A DNA stretch of 8,052 nucleotides from an uncultured Actinomycetes bacterium (GTDB lineage Bacteria > Actinomycetota > Thermoleophilia > Miltoncostaeales > Miltoncostaeaceae), in contig CAIPNN010000166.1 in the NCBI GenBank assembly GCA_903866425.1, positions 1 through 8,052 of the forward strand, in the 5' to 3' direction. Both the position numbers and the translations under genes were made by a program. Each line of letters opens with the position of its first letter. Position 1 is the stretch's first letter. Positions 1 through 5,261 of the stretch are shown here, one piece after another. The notes beneath the pieces are model-generated. The model was not told where the DNA came from, did not search any database, and saw only the letters and a program-made list of their open reading frames with translations.

Positions 1-390
1 CGGGCCGATGCCGAAGGTGATGGTGTTCTTGCGAATGGCATCCACGTAGGCCTTCTGGCCGGCGGTGGTGGGCGTGATGCTGCGCTGGCGGTGGCGCCAC
101 ACCCCGTCGCCCAGCAGCGCATCGGGCCGGCCGGCCTGCTCGATCGCCGAGGCGACGGCCTCGATCATGGTGGGGGCCAGCGTGCGCCCGGAGTCGACCA
201 GGCGCGCCAGTTCCTCGATGACCGCGGCGCCGCGCTCGACGCGCACCTCGTCGCCCTTCAGAAGGACCTGGGTGCCGCGAAGATCGATGTCGATGCCGAG
301 GCGCTCCTCAAGCGCGCGCAGCACGGCATCGTGCTCGCCGGCCAGTTCCACCGATACCCGGTCGGCAACTTCCATCGCGTGCTCAGCCAT
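1..390 (-). CDS. PhoH-like ATPase (PhoH/YbeZ family), 3' end missing
   Basis: The first 130 codons of a PhoH-family protein are present and the frame is open to the window edge. The N-terminal regulatory or RNA-binding-like domain is recognisable (DAVLRALEERLGIDIDLRGT near 25-44, then VLLKGDEVRVERGAAVIEEL). It is followed by ITPTTAGQKAYVDAIRKNTI and FGIGP at the cut edge. In full-length family members that segment is immediately followed by the Walker A motif GPAGTGKT, which here lies just outside. PhoH-like proteins are cytoplasmic ATPases often linked to RNA metabolism through neighbouring ybeY; that gene would be expected next. The ATG at 390 has GGAG at 402-399 with an 8-base spacer and overlaps the HIT stop by one base (TAATG). 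A later in-frame ATG at 375 lacks this support. Confidence 0.9.
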   Translation of the reverse strand, partial: MAEHAMEVADRVSVELAGEHDAVLRALEERLGIDIDLRGTQVLLKGDEVRVERGAAVIEELARLVDSGRTLAPTMIEAVASAIEQAGRPDALLGDGVWRHRQRSITPTTAGQKAYVDAIRKNTITFGIGP

Positions 391-734
391 TACATCGACT
401 CCGACAGCGTGGTTCCGCCCATCACATGCCAGTGCAGATGGAACACGCTCTGCAGCGCATCGGGGCCATGGTTGGTGGTGACGCGGTAGCCCGACTCCTC
501 AATGCCCTCCTGCGCGGCCACGTCGGCGATGAAGGCCAGCATCTGTGCGCGCTCGTCGGAATCGAGACCGTCAACACCGGCGATGGAGTGCACGTGGCGC
601 TCGGGGATGACCAGCACGTGCACCGGTGCCTTGGGCGCGATGTCGCGAAAGGCGAGCATGCCGTCGCCACGACGCACCACGTCGGCCGGAATCTCCCCGG
701 CGACAATGCGGCAGAACAGGCAGTCATCGGTCAC
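390..734 (-). CDS. HIT-family (Hint-like) nucleotide phosphoramidase/hydrolase
   Basis: This small cytoplasmic histidine-triad protein is likely an AMP-lysine/phosphoramidate hydrolase of the Hint branch. Its 114-residue length is typical. Visible features are CLFCRIVAGEIPADVV (5-20, the standard Hint opening), the central strand APVHVLVIPERHVHS (36-50), the conserved Asn in TTNHGPDALQSV (86-97), and the catalytic triad H99-x-H101-x-H103 in FHLHWHVMGG, with H101 by position the nucleophilic middle His. The GTG at 734 overlaps the rsmE stop by four bases (GTGA). The end TAA shares its final A with the ATG of the phoH-like gene. HIT genes next to rsmE and phoH are a recurring actinobacterial and Thermoleophilia-like arrangement; the physiological substrate is unknown. 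Confidence 0.94.
   Translation of the reverse strand: MTDDCLFCRIVAGEIPADVVRRGDGMLAFRDIAPKAPVHVLVIPERHVHSIAGVDGLDSDERAQMLAFIADVAAQEGIEESGYRVTTNHGPDALQSVFHLHWHVMGGTTLSESM
399..402 (-). promoter_or_regulatory. Ribosome binding site for the phoH-like gene
   Basis: GGAG on the minus strand lies 8 bases before the ATG at 390, within the last codons of the HIT gene. It supports that ATG over the in-frame ATG at 375. Confidence 0.5.
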
Positions 735-1468
735 GAAAGTCCCCCCAAGTGGTTGAGCGCCAGCGTGGCAGCGGCGATGGCGGCCGTCTCGGCGCGCAGC
801 ACGCCCACGCCCATCTGTGCCGCCGCAAACCCCGCAGCCACTGCGGTGTCGGCCTCGGCATCGGTGAAACCCGTGTCGCCTCCCACCAGCAATGTCAGCG
901 GGGCCGCCACATCGCGCCCGCCGAGGACCTGGGCGAGCGAATCGCCTGCACGGGGATCAAGAATGATCCCCTGCCCCGGAGCGGTGGTCTCGATCACGTG
1001 CGCCAACGGTACCAACCCCATCGGAACCGGCCGCACTCCGCGGCCACTCTGTCGCGCTGCCGAAACCGCCACGCGCTGCATGCGCGCCTGACGGCGATTC
1101 CAGGCGTCCGGCTCGGGCACGCGCTTGGCCCGGTCGGTCACCAGCACGCCCAGGCGCGCCACGCCCAGTTCGGCGGCTTTCTCGGCCACCAGATCGAGCT
1201 TGCCCGACTCGGTGAGCCCCACCCACAGCGACAGGGGCGCGACGTCTGGCGCGGGGCGTGCGGGCCCCACAACGCGCACCACGGCGGGGTTGCCGGTGCT
1301 CACCACCTCGCAGGGCCACAGATCGCCGGCCGGGGCGATGACCTCCACACCGTCCCCCACCTGCCGCCGCACCACCTTCACGAGGTGCCGCGAATCGTCG
1401 TCAGACAAGGCGATCTCGACGCCGTCCTCCGGGTCCTCATCAACGAGGTACCGGAACATATGCCTCAA
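731..1468 (-). CDS. rsmE: RsmE-family 16S rRNA (uracil1498-N3)-methyltransferase, divergent
   Basis: RsmE is a SPOUT-class, trefoil-knot enzyme that methylates N3 of U1498 in 16S rRNA. The product is 245 residues, the usual length. An N-terminal PUA-like domain covers about 1-75 (SRHLVKVVRRQVGDGVEV). The SPOUT domain follows: LWVGLTESGKLDLVAEKAAELGV (81-103), VSAARQSGRGVRP (135-147, usually A-EQ-x-R), VGGDTGFTDAE (195-205, usually GPEGGFSxxE) and MGVGVLRAETAAIAA (219-233, usually LGxRILRxETA). Several signature residues are therefore changed, although the overall pattern and order are clear. The start is TTG at 1468, preceded by GGTGAGG at 1483-1477 with an 8-base gap, and it overlaps the prmA stop by two bases (TTGA). 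An ATG three codons later (1459) is the alternative, but its upstream GAGG is too close. The stop is in a GTGA overlap with the HIT gene. The family call is solid; substrate identity is less so. Confidence 0.88.
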   Translation of the reverse strand: MRHMFRYLVDEDPEDGVEIALSDDDSRHLVKVVRRQVGDGVEVIAPAGDLWPCEVVSTGNPAVVRVVGPARPAPDVAPLSLWVGLTESGKLDLVAEKAAELGVARLGVLVTDRAKRVPEPDAWNRRQARMQRVAVSAARQSGRGVRPVPMGLVPLAHVIETTAPGQGIILDPRAGDSLAQVLGGRDVAAPLTLLVGGDTGFTDAEADTAVAAGFAAAQMGVGVLRAETAAIAAATLALNHLGGLS

Positions 1469-2409
1469 CGCGCCATCCTCACCGAGGCCCAGCCGTCCTC
1501 CGCAAGGCGCCGCACCTCAACAAGCCCAAGCGGCGAAAACGCAGCAACGGCATCGTCAACCTCATGCACCCGAAGCCCAGAGGCAACCAGGTGCCTGACA
1601 CCACCCGGTGCCAGACACCCACCGGTGTCAGGCACCGTTTTTTGCGCATCGTGATGGGGCGTTACTGCGGGGGGTCCTTCCTGCGGTGCCAGACACCCAC
1701 CGGTGTCAGGCACCGGGTTGGTCGCATCAATCAGCGCGGTTGCCAGGATTCGCAGCACCTCCAGCGTGAGGTTTGCGAACACGATCGGGGCCTCGGGCAG
1801 CGGGTCACTGCCGATCGTTCCCCGGTGCACGTCGATCTGCACCATGTTTGCGCGGGCGCCTGCCTCCGTGGCGCGTACTGCGTGCGGGTCGTGATCGATC
1901 GCCGTAATCGGGCCGAAGCCCAGTCGCGCGGCCGCGATTGACAGCACGCCCGTCCCACAGCCGGCATCGAGCACCGGGCCGCGTGGCACCTCGGCGATCA
2001 GTTCGAGCGATGTGCGCGTGGTGGGGTGCTGACCCGTGCCAAACGCCATGCCCGGGTCGATGACCACATCGAGCATGCCGGGCTCAGGTGCCACCCACGG
2101 AGGGCGCACGCGGATACGCCCTGCGACGACGGGCTGGTGGAAGTCGCGGAGGGCGCGCTTCCACGAGTCGTCCTCCACCTGCTCGGTCACATCGGTGACG
2201 ATGCCCACCGAGGCCAGCAGCGCCTGCATCGCCTCGGCGCCGGGGTTGGAGGCCTCGGGTACCCAGTAGTCGACCACCACCCGGCCATCCGCCGGGTCGG
2301 CCACGCGGCAGCCACCACCGGTGAGGCCACAGCCCTCCGCCACGGCGATGTCGACGTCGGCCTCGGCCACGATGACCGTGAGCCGTATCAGGCGGTCAGC
2401 GGAAGGCAT
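1465..2409 (-). CDS. prmA: Ribosomal protein L11 methyltransferase PrmA carrying an in-frame repeat insertion
   Basis: PrmA trimethylates ribosomal protein L11 using S-adenosylmethionine. The product is 314 residues from the ATG at 2409. Conserved elements in order: a short N-terminal L11-recognition domain (1 to about 55), DSWKRALRDFHQPVVAGRIRV (81-101), IDPGMAFGTGQHPTTRTSLE (117-136), SAM motif I VLDAGCGTGVLSIAAA (146-161), the acidic loop IDHDPHAV (171-178), and motif IV written FANLTLEVL (211-219), where the family usually has ANILA. After ILATALIDA a normal PrmA passes within a few residues to the GGxxxxSG strand. Here about residues 231-268 intervene, encoded by the palindromic repeat block at 1584-1720. 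The decapeptide VPDTGGCLAP occurs at 233-242 and 259-268. The frame then resumes with GGVRHLVASGLRVHEVDDAVAAF and a normal C-terminus. The start overlaps dnaJ by 14 bases; the frame is open further upstream (to 2532) but that part is dnaJ shadow. It is probably functional, though activity with the insertion is unproven. Confidence 0.92.
   Translation of the reverse strand: MPSADRLIRLTVIVAEADVDIAVAEGCGLTGGGCRVADPADGRVVVDYWVPEASNPGAEAMQALLASVGIVTDVTEQVEDDSWKRALRDFHQPVVAGRIRVRPPWVAPEPGMLDVVIDPGMAFGTGQHPTTRTSLELIAEVPRGPVLDAGCGTGVLSIAAARLGFGPITAIDHDPHAVRATEAGARANMVQIDVHRGTIGSDPLPEAPIVFANLTLEVLRILATALIDATNPVPDTGGCLAPQEGPPAVTPHHDAQKTVPDTGGCLAPGGVRHLVASGLRVHEVDDAVAAFSPLGLVEVRRLAEDGWASVRMAR
1477..1483 (-). 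promoter_or_regulatory. Ribosome binding site deciding the TTG start of rsmE
   Basis: GGTGAGG on the minus strand lies 8 bases before the TTG at 1468. It sits inside the last codons of prmA. The nearby ATG at 1459 has only GAGG three bases upstream, which is too close, so the TTG is preferred. Confidence 0.6.
1606..1637. repeat. Palindromic repeat unit, copy 1
   Basis: This 32-bp stretch is identical to the stretch at 1684-1715. Its 30-bp core (1607-1636) consists of GGTGCCAGACACC, then CACC, then GGTGTCAGGCACC. The two arms pair over 6 bp, one A-A mismatch, and 6 bp around a 4-base loop, so either strand can form a tight hairpin. An additional half-unit at 1590-1602 follows with a 4-base spacer and could pair with the adjacent arm instead, giving alternative folds. 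In the prmA frame the core encodes VPDTGGCLAP. Confidence 0.9.
1607..1643 (+). terminator. Terminator-like hairpin plus T-tract on the antisense strand of prmA
   Basis: Read on the plus strand, the hairpin at 1607-1636 (two 6-bp stem blocks split by one A-A mismatch, 4-base loop, GC-rich) is followed by G and then six T (1638-1643). This is the shape of a Rho-independent terminator. It points against the operon, so it could stop antisense transcription through prmA. It may equally be only a by-product of the repeat's own structure, since REP-like palindromes often end in such a tract. Confidence 0.35.
1684..1715. repeat. Palindromic repeat unit, copy 2
   Basis: This is the exact 32-bp copy of the unit at 1606-1637. 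It begins 78 bp (26 codons) away, so both copies are read in the same prmA frame and both encode VPDTGGCLAP. The 46-bp spacer (1638-1683) is not palindromic; it contains a run of six T at one end and a run of six G near the middle. Confidence 0.9.
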
Positions 2410-3538
2410 GCCGCAGGCGCCCGAAGAACCCCTCGTCGTCGCCGTCGTCCCCGGCCTCGGCCAGATGTTCTGACAACGGGCGAAGCGCCTCGCGACCCTC
2501 ATCGGAGGTGATGCGCGGGATACGCACATCAACCAGCACCACCTGATCGCCGTGCCCGCGGCCCTGCACGTTGGGGAATCCCAGGCCCTTCAGGCGGATC
2601 TGCTCGCCCGGCTGCACACCGGCCCGCAGGTCGACCTCGCGTTCGCCCTCAATGGTGGGCACCGTGACCACCGTGCCGGTCATGGCCTCGGTGGCGCCGA
2701 TGCGGGCCTCGGTGATGATGTCGAGGTCGTCGCGGATGAACCGTGCGTCGGGGGTCACCTTCACCTCGACGTAGAGGTCGCCGGCGGGTGCGCCCATCTC
2801 GCCCGCACCACCACGCCCCGGCAGTCGCACGCGCTGACCGCTCGCGATTCCGGCGGGGATACGGACGGGCACCTTGCCGCGCTTGCGCACACGCCCGTGC
2901 GCCTTGCAGTCGGTGCACGGGTCGGTGATGTTGAGGCCCTTGCCGTTGCACTGCGGGCACGGGCGGGCGCGCACCATCTGGCCGAGCGCGGTGTTCATCA
3001 CCTGGCGCACCTGCCCATGCCCCTGGCATGTGCTGCAGGTGGTGGGGTTGCTGCCCGGCGCCGCACCGGTGCCGCCGCACCCCTCGCAGTCCTCAATGCG
3101 CTCCACCGACACCTCGGTCTCAATGCCCTTGGCGGAGTCGACAAACGAGATGGTGGCGCCCACGAGGATGTCGTCACCGGCAGCCGGGCCCTGGAATCCG
3201 CCGCCCGCGCCGCCGAACATGTCGCCGCCGCCGCCGTTGAAGAACGCCTCGAAGATGTCCTGAAACGACCCGAAGCCCTGGGCGCCACCGGGGCCGCCGC
3301 CCGACGCACCGCGCACGCCGTCGTGGCCGAAGCGGTCGTACCGCGCGCGCTGCTCGGGGTTCGACAGCACCTCGTACGCCTCGGCAACTTCCTTGAAACG
3401 CGCCTCAGCGGTGGGGTCATCGGGGTTGACGTCTGGGTGGAGTTCCCGTGCCAGCCGACGGAATGCCGACTTCAGGTCCTTCTCCGAGGCGTCCCTACCG
3501 ACGCCCAGGATCTCGTAGTAATCACGCGTGGTCGGCAT
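2396..3538 (-). CDS. dnaJ: Chaperone protein DnaJ (type I Hsp40)
   Basis: DnaJ delivers unfolded clients to DnaK and stimulates its ATPase in the cytoplasm. The 380-residue product has the full type I layout. The J domain covers about residues 5-70, with the catalytic HPD at 34-36. The Gly/Phe-rich linker covers about 75-120. The zinc-finger domain has four CxxC motifs: CEGCGGTG (151-158), CSTCQGHG (168-175), CPQCNGKG (194-201) and CTDCKAHG (208-215). The last departs slightly from the usual CxxCxGxG. The two-part C-terminal substrate-binding domain follows (VRIPAGIASGQRVRLPGRG onward), and the end is a short acidic stretch then FFGRLRHAFR. The ATG at 3538 overlaps the TGA of the upstream acidic ORF by one base. 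There is no grpE or dnaK next to it, unlike the Firmicutes hrcA operon; this resembles the second dnaJ of actinobacteria that sits beside hrcA. The 3' end overlaps prmA by 14 bases. Confidence 0.97.
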   Translation of the reverse strand: MPTTRDYYEILGVGRDASEKDLKSAFRRLARELHPDVNPDDPTAEARFKEVAEAYEVLSNPEQRARYDRFGHDGVRGASGGGPGGAQGFGSFQDIFEAFFNGGGGDMFGGAGGGFQGPAAGDDILVGATISFVDSAKGIETEVSVERIEDCEGCGGTGAAPGSNPTTCSTCQGHGQVRQVMNTALGQMVRARPCPQCNGKGLNITDPCTDCKAHGRVRKRGKVPVRIPAGIASGQRVRLPGRGGAGEMGAPAGDLYVEVKVTPDARFIRDDLDIITEARIGATEAMTGTVVTVPTIEGEREVDLRAGVQPGEQIRLKGLGFPNVQGRGHGDQVVLVDVRIPRITSDEGREALRPLSEHLAEAGDDGDDEGFFGRLRHAFR

Positions 3539-4209
3539 CAGTGCCCGTCCGGGCCCTCCAACTCGTCGTCCGGGTGTCCATCGGTATGCGTGGCCAGGTT
3601 GGCCTGCGCCGACTCGATCAGCTGATGGGCCTCTTCGAGCGTCGATGCGTCGAGCAGCAGGCGCGCCAGGCTGCGGGCATCGCGGGCCGCAAGGTGGTCG
3701 ACGGCCCCGCGCTCAACCCAGAAGGGCGCCGAGTCGGGGTCCTGCTGCAGCATCTCCACGGCCTGATGGCCGCAGTCGAGCGTGTACGTCGCAATGGCCC
3801 AGCGCGTGGCCGACGGCGCATCGCCCGGCTCCCACGGCACCAGCGGAGTTGACCGCACGCCACCCGGCTCGACGACGACCGACGAAAGGTCGATGTCGCG
3901 CCACTCGAGGTCGACCGGCACGCGCAGATCGAACAGCAGATCCTCTGCCGCCTCGGGCTGGCCCTCGTTGCTGGCGATGACGGCCGCAACCCAGTGCGCC
4001 TCGGCAAAGGTGAGACCGCTGAACACGTCGGTTTCCTCGGCCACCGGATCGAACACGGAGTCGGGGTCGATCGAGACGCCCACCGCGTATTCCTCGGGGC
4101 CATACGCACCGGCCTCGATGCGGGCGAGCACGCGAACGGCGGCCTCGCCATCGCCGCCGAGCGGCCTGCGCCACACCTCCAGGATCTCGAAACGCGGATC
4201 CTCGCTCAC
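3538..4209 (-). CDS. Unrecognised acidic protein between hrcA and dnaJ
   Basis: I do not recognise this 223-residue protein. It has no predicted signal peptide, no long hydrophobic stretch, no paired-cysteine metal site (a single Cys, in TLDCGH) and no nucleotide-binding motif. My count gives 45 Asp/Glu against 13 Arg and no Lys, so it is strongly acidic and probably cytoplasmic and soluble. The N-terminal half reads as alternating strands (FEILEVWRRPL, VRVLARIEAG, YAVGVSIDP). The C-terminal part looks helical (ARSLARLLLDASTLEEAHQLIESAQANLA), followed by a short Asp/His/Gly-rich tail. Gene status is well supported. It starts with GTG at 4209 in a 4-base GTGA overlap with the hrcA stop, and its TGA overlaps the dnaJ ATG by one base (TGATG). 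The codons follow the same high-GC pattern as the neighbours. Position suggests a role with DnaJ or HrcA, but that is only context. A lineage-specific protein of unknown function is the safest label. Confidence 0.85.
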   Translation of the reverse strand: MSEDPRFEILEVWRRPLGGDGEAAVRVLARIEAGAYGPEEYAVGVSIDPDSVFDPVAEETDVFSGLTFAEAHWVAAVIASNEGQPEAAEDLLFDLRVPVDLEWRDIDLSSVVVEPGGVRSTPLVPWEPGDAPSATRWAIATYTLDCGHQAVEMLQQDPDSAPFWVERGAVDHLAARDARSLARLLLDASTLEEAHQLIESAQANLATHTDGHPDDELEGPDGH

Positions 4210-5261
4210 CCGTACACATCCTCCACATAAGACGACAGCGCGCGAGATGCCTCACGCACGGTCGCGATCGCAAGGGCGTAGTCCATGCGCACGGGCCCGA
4301 TAAGGGACACCGTGCCGAGATCGCCCCGTGCGGGACCGTAGCCCGCCGCGACGATCGAGACACCCGTAAAGCCCGACGGAAGTTCAGATCCGATACGCAA
4401 AAAGGGCCTCTGACCACCGTCGATGGCGTTGCGCAGCACCGCAAGCAGGGCGTAGCGCTCTTCCATTGCACGCATGAGGCCGTCGATCTGGGCGATCTCC
4501 CCGCGGCGCTCCTCGGTGAGCACGCGGGCCTGACCCGACACGTACACCTCGCGCTCCTCATCCATGCCCTCCAGGGCAGGGGCGACGGCATCGATGAACG
4601 CGCGCTCACGCGGCCCGAGCGACGGGTCGGCAAGGCGCCCGGCGATGGTGCGTGCGCCAATGGGCAGCCCCTGCGCCCGGTCGTTGAGGAACGCCGCGGC
4701 CCAGTCGGCCAGGTGCGGGTCGACCGGCTGATCGAAGGCAAACAGCTGCTTGGTGACGTCGCCCGTTGATGTGATGACCACAACGGTCACCAGGTTGGGC
4801 TGCAGCACCAGCACCTCGACGTGGCGCACGGTGGCCGATGCCACGGGCGGGCCGGTGATGACACCCATGAGGTCGGTGACATCGCTGATGGCGTCGGCCA
4901 GGCGTCGCAGGGTCTGGTCAACCTGCACATGCACGACGTCGGGCGCGATGGCCGCGTCAACCGCGGCGCGCGGTGCGGGCAACGACCCCGACGGCAGCAG
5001 GCGGTCGACGTAGTAGCGGTACCCCACGTCGGTGGGCACACGGCCGGCCGAGGTGTGCGGGTGGTTGAGGTACCCCAGTTCCTCAAGGCGGTGCAGCTCA
5101 TACCGGATGGTGGACGACGCCCAGTCGAGCCCGTCATTGCCGGCGATGTGCTTGCTGCCCACCGGCTGCCCGCTGGTGATGTGGCGGTCAACCACCGCGC
5201 GCAGCACCTCTTCCTGGCGCGGTGTGAGGGCGGCCGGGGCGGCGTCGGGTGCGGTGCTCAT
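4206..5261 (-). CDS. hrcA: Heat-inducible transcription repressor HrcA
   Basis: HrcA represses class I heat-shock genes by binding CIRCE operators (TTAGCACTC-N9-GAGTGCTAA). The product is 351 residues, within the family range. The N-terminal winged helix covers about residues 12-90: LTPRQEEVL, then SSTIRYELHRLEELGYL at 49-65, then the hallmark HPHTSAGRVPTDVGYRYYVD at 67-86. The C-terminal regulatory domain keeps VYVSG, the IGSELPSG segment, and GPVRMDY near the end (IGPxRMDY is typical of the family). The ATG at 5261 overlaps the hemW stop in an ATGA arrangement and places the helix-turn-helix at the expected distance. The frame runs on upstream for 48 codons of low-complexity sequence, which I rejected. 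No CIRCE-like operator is visible anywhere in this window, so its targets (probably groES/groEL or dnaK) lie elsewhere. The gene ends in a GTGA overlap with the next ORF. Confidence 0.96.
   Translation of the reverse strand: MSTAPDAAPAALTPRQEEVLRAVVDRHITSGQPVGSKHIAGNDGLDWASSTIRYELHRLEELGYLNHPHTSAGRVPTDVGYRYYVDRLLPSGSLPAPRAAVDAAIAPDVVHVQVDQTLRRLADAISDVTDLMGVITGPPVASATVRHVEVLVLQPNLVTVVVITSTGDVTKQLFAFDQPVDPHLADWAAAFLNDRAQGLPIGARTIAGRLADPSLGPRERAFIDAVAPALEGMDEEREVYVSGQARVLTEERRGEIAQIDGLMRAMEERYALLAVLRNAIDGGQRPFLRIGSELPSGFTGVSIVAAGYGPARGDLGTVSLIGPVRMDYALAIATVREASRALSSYVEDVYG

Larger units (their letters stand above)
1584..1720. repeat. REP/MITE-like palindromic array inside prmA
   Basis: A 137-bp block holds five copies of a 13-bp half-palindrome of the form GGTGCC-W-GACACC / GGTGTC-W-GGCACC, at 1590-1602, 1607-1619, 1624-1636, 1685-1697 and 1702-1714. 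Within each cluster the halves are separated by 4 bases (ACCC or CACC), giving a 17-bp period. The block ends are near-perfect inverted repeats: CAACCAGGTGCCTGACACC at 1584-1602, and at 1702-1720 its reverse complement with one mismatch (18 of 19 match). The motif resembles the GGTGCCTGACACC-type palindromes that I recall as dispersed REP-like elements in many bacterial genomes, often associated with REP-associated tyrosine transposases. That association is from memory, and no transposase gene is present here. The block is in the coding region of prmA and keeps its frame. Confidence 0.85.

Noticed and set aside
626..1654. Long plus-strand open frame of 342 codons opposite rsmE/prmA
   Set aside because: It is antisense to two recognisable genes, with Arg/His-rich low-complexity translation and no motif.
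1590..1714. CRISPR array
   Set aside because: Only two full copies, themselves palindromic with a 17-bp internal period, no regular unique spacers, and located inside a coding gene.
1465..2409. prmA as a pseudogene disrupted by the repeat insertion
   Set aside because: No stop or frameshift is present; the frame continues into conserved C-terminal residues and ends in a coupled overlap with rsmE.
2410..2532. Upstream extension of prmA by 41 codons
   Set aside because: It is the dnaJ 3' region read in another frame; the ATG at 2409 gives a normal PrmA N-terminus.
3180..3320. GC-rich simple repeat opposite the DnaJ Gly/Phe linker
   Set aside because: It is explained by glycine codons of the normal G/F-rich linker of DnaJ.
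2552..3625. Long plus-strand open frame of 357 codons opposite dnaJ
   Set aside because: It mirrors dnaJ in high-GC DNA, has low-complexity Ala/Gly/Arg/His composition, and matches no family; the minus-strand DnaJ is unambiguous.
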